Shown here: piece by piece, positions 62,057-64,000 of the stretch
How positions within the stretch are numbered: position 1 is the stretch's first letter
How the letters are laid out: each line of letters starts with the position of its first letter
NCBI GenBank assembly: GCA_013817245.1
Contig: JACDDA010000001.1
Span: 248,001 to 312,000 of the forward strand
DNA: 64,000 bases
DNA from: Gammaproteobacteria bacterium
Lineage (GTDB): Bacteria > Pseudomonadota > Gammaproteobacteria > HTCC5015
Direction: 5' to 3'
Program-made: the position numbers and the translations under genes
The notes under the pieces: generated by a model
What the model was told of the DNA's origin: nothing
The model's input: the letters and a program-made list of their open reading frames with translations, nothing else
The model's database searches: none

Positions 62057-63820
62057 CTAGAAAGGAACGTTGAATTGACGCATCGTATCACGAACATGCG
62101 TATCGTTCGGCGTTTGTTCTAAAGCTTTGCGCCAGATCATTTCAGCCGCTTGATGCTCGCCTGCTACCCACAAGACTTCGCCTAAATGTGCTGCAATTTC
62201 AGTATCGTATTGCAATATTAATGCGCGCTTTAAAAAAATAGCGGCTTCGCGATATTTTCCCATGCGATACAACACCCAGCCTAAACTATCGGTAATCGCA
62301 GCATCATCTGGTTTTAACTTCAACGCTTTATCTACCAACATAAACGCTTCTTGATAACGTGTTGTGTGGTTGGCCAACAAATAACCCAACGCATTCATAG
62401 CGCTGGCGTTTTCAGGTTCTTTTTTTAACACCGCGCGTAAATCCGCTTCGGCTACTAATGGCTGGCCTAAGGTTTCAGCTATTAAAGCGCGGTTATATAA
62501 TATATCGCCATTATCGGGATATTCTTTTAATGCGGTAGTTAATGCCGCAAAAGCCTCTTCTGTTTTTTTCGCTTCGCGGAATAATTGCGCTTCTGTTAAC
62601 CAAAAACGTATTCTGAAAGCATCGGTTATTTCATTTGCGCGCCATTGCTGAATCAAAATTAAAGCATCGTTAATTTTACCGACGCGTGCCATCGCATGTA
62701 ACATGCGCAGTCTTGCTTCTAAAACATATTTACTTTCTTCGCTAACGGCTTGATAAGCCGTAATGGCAGCAGCATCACTGCCGCTGCCCTCAGCAAGACG
62801 GCCGAGAAAATAATGTGCTTCATCACTGCGTTGATTGAGCGCCAACATTTTACGCAATTGTTTTTCTGCTACGACGGTGCGCCCCATGTCCATGGCTAAC
62901 AAAGCATCGCTTAATAATAAATCACCGTCATTCGGTGCTTGTTGTAACAATAACTGATATTGCTCACTGGCTTGCGGATAACGTTTGCTAGACATTAATA
63001 ACAAGGCATAAGCTGAGCGTAATTCGAAATCTTTCGGCTGGGTTAATAAAGCTTTTTCTAACAATGCTAAAGCCGCTTCCGTTTGATCTAGCTGCCGCAA
63101 TAAACGCGCTTGTAAAATTAACGCTGCACTTAAGTCTGGTTTTAGGGTTAAGGCCGCTTTACTTAAATGCAATGCGGCTTCGTAACGTTGAAAAATCGCC
63201 GCCAAACTTGCGTAAGCAAATAACGCATGCGGATTGCTACGATAATCAACAATGAGTTCAGCCATCCGTTGCAATGCTAACGTGGCATCCGATTCGATCG
63301 CTAACAACGTTGCCACCGACATAAAACCTTTCGCGTCATCAGTTAACGCTAAGATCGCACGCATCGCCGTACGTGCTTGCGGTAAATCGTTCACACGCAA
63401 GGCCAACATGGCATTAAATTGCCATGCCTCGACATTATCCGGCGCTAATGCAACCCAGCGTTGTGACGCTTGATAAGCATGTGCATTATCTTTAGCGTAA
63501 ACGCCGATATGCACGACGCGTTCTGCTAACACCGCGTCATCAATCAAGTCTGCAGCCGCAGTTAAATGCTGCATGGCCACTGGCCAATCTTCATTGCGCA
63601 CCGCCACTTCGCCCATCAGAAAATGCGCGATCGCTTGATCTTCAGTGGAAGGATTAATCTGCGCGGGTCGAATGCGCGGCTGATCCAAATAATAGGGTGC
63701 CGACGCTATCGTCATCGGTACAGGCACAGTGCTGGCACAACCGCTAAGCACCAGGCTAAACACTGGGCTGATCAGGATGGCCATCAACAGTCGTGCGTTA
63801 TGAATATAAGTACGTGGCAT
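62057..63820 (-). CDS. TPR-repeat lipoprotein upstream of lolB
   Basis: A 587-residue lipoprotein (lipobox VLSGCAST, Cys at about 28) made almost entirely of TPR repeats, for example YASLAAIFQRYEAALHLSKA, ALALLEKALLTQPKDFELRS and a last repeat SLGWVLYRMGKYREAAIFLK. Its position directly upstream of lolB and its size correspond to the PA4667-type TPR protein of Pseudomonas. Role unknown; perhaps in envelope assembly. A TTTATAGT about 10 bases upstream of the ATG may be part of its promoter. Confidence 0.88.
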   Translation of the reverse strand: MPRTYIHNARLLMAILISPVFSLVLSGCASTVPVPMTIASAPYYLDQPRIRPAQINPSTEDQAIAHFLMGEVAVRNEDWPVAMQHLTAAADLIDDAVLAERVVHIGVYAKDNAHAYQASQRWVALAPDNVEAWQFNAMLALRVNDLPQARTAMRAILALTDDAKGFMSVATLLAIESDATLALQRMAELIVDYRSNPHALFAYASLAAIFQRYEAALHLSKAALTLKPDLSAALILQARLLRQLDQTEAALALLEKALLTQPKDFELRSAYALLLMSSKRYPQASEQYQLLLQQAPNDGDLLLSDALLAMDMGRTVVAEKQLRKMLALNQRSDEAHYFLGRLAEGSGSDAAAITAYQAVSEESKYVLEARLRMLHAMARVGKINDALILIQQWRANEITDAFRIRFWLTEAQLFREAKKTEEAFAALTTALKEYPDNGDILYNRALIAETLGQPLVAEADLRAVLKKEPENASAMNALGYLLANHTTRYQEAFMLVDKALKLKPDDAAITDSLGWVLYRMGKYREAAIFLKRALILQYDTEIAAHLGEVLWVAGEHQAAEMIWRKALEQTPNDTHVRDTMRQFNVPF

Positions 63821-64000
63821 AGCTCAACTATAAATCAGAATTCCCAGAAAAATCTGTCTCATTATTCATCCATCGATAAATTTCAATCAATAACTGCCAG
63901 CATTTGCGTTACCAGCTCACACATTGGCGGCCTAACAGCCACTTTTTGAATCGCCTCAGCCTAATTAATTCCCGGCTTGTCGGCGGTTTGTTGATCTATT

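Noticed and set aside
63566-63949. A 127-codon plus-strand open frame opposite the start of the TPR lipoprotein gene
   Set aside because: It is antisense to a well-supported gene, has unusual composition (His/Arg-rich) and no ribosome site; it is a shadow frame.
1-64000. Prophage, insertion sequence, integron, CRISPR or genomic island
   Set aside because: No transposase, integrase, phage gene, regular spaced repeats or target duplications at tRNA genes were seen; gene order around both tRNAs is the ordinary chromosomal one.

Overview
The window reads as chromosome of a Gram-negative gammaproteobacterium with moderate-to-low GC. The evidence is LolB and many lipoboxes, two TonB-dependent receptors, a complete-looking MSHA-type IV pilus operon, a full-length FadE, and the block TPR lipoprotein - lolB - ispE - tRNA-Gln - prs - rplY - pth - ychF - tRNA-Met, a gene order I know from Pseudomonas and relatives. 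I cannot fix the order or genus. I see no phage, insertion sequence, CRISPR array or rRNA. The gene content suggests an aerobic, surface-associated heterotroph that uses fatty acids and organic acids.

Layout. 1-2.1 kb: the end of a TRAP transporter operon (TatT, DctP, start of DctQ) on the minus strand. 2.3-7.7 kb: a four-gene minus-strand signalling operon: a soluble REC-PAS-GAF histidine kinase, then REC-HDOD, REC plus a decayed HD-GYP-like domain, and REC plus a decayed GGDEF-like domain. 8-10.5 kb: fadE. 10.6-17.4 kb: mostly single genes (periplasmic TPR protein, sohB, small repeat lipoprotein, gloB, dienelactone hydrolase, SDR, small secreted protein). 17.5-21.8 kb: TonB receptor, a PcaF/PaaJ-type thiolase and a cold shock protein. 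22-27 kb: a plus-strand cluster of membrane redoxin, ABC-2 exporter pair and a TVP38-oxidoreductase fusion.

27.2-46.2 kb is the MSHA pilus region. Reading down the minus strand: mshI1, mshI2, J, K, L, M, N, E, G, F, an unrecognised four-helix membrane protein where mshB is expected, mshA (with its own terminator), C, D, O, P, then a periplasmic rhodanese. The giant MshQ-like adhesin gene lies beyond it but is inverted, so it converges on the operon. MshE carries the N-terminal domain type known to bind c-di-GMP, so the pilus motor is probably under second-messenger control; a link to the 2.3-7.7 kb operon is only an inference.

46.4-56.6 kb: quinone-oxidoreductase-like MDR, a second TonB receptor, rhlE-type helicase, glutathione peroxidase, BamE-domain lipoprotein, OYE-family enzyme, and a tail-to-tail pair: a B-box-like zinc/membrane/TPR protein and a rhomboid protease whose C-terminal regions look alike. 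56.6-63.8 kb is the conserved housekeeping block (translation, PRPP, isoprenoid and lipoprotein sorting), including a possible structured leader before rplY.

The best candidates for something little described are the four-gene operon with decayed outputs, the rearranged MSHA locus with its extra membrane protein, and the B-box/rhomboid convergent pair. Start sites were adjusted by Shine-Dalgarno sequence, overlap with the upstream gene and family length; no database search was possible.
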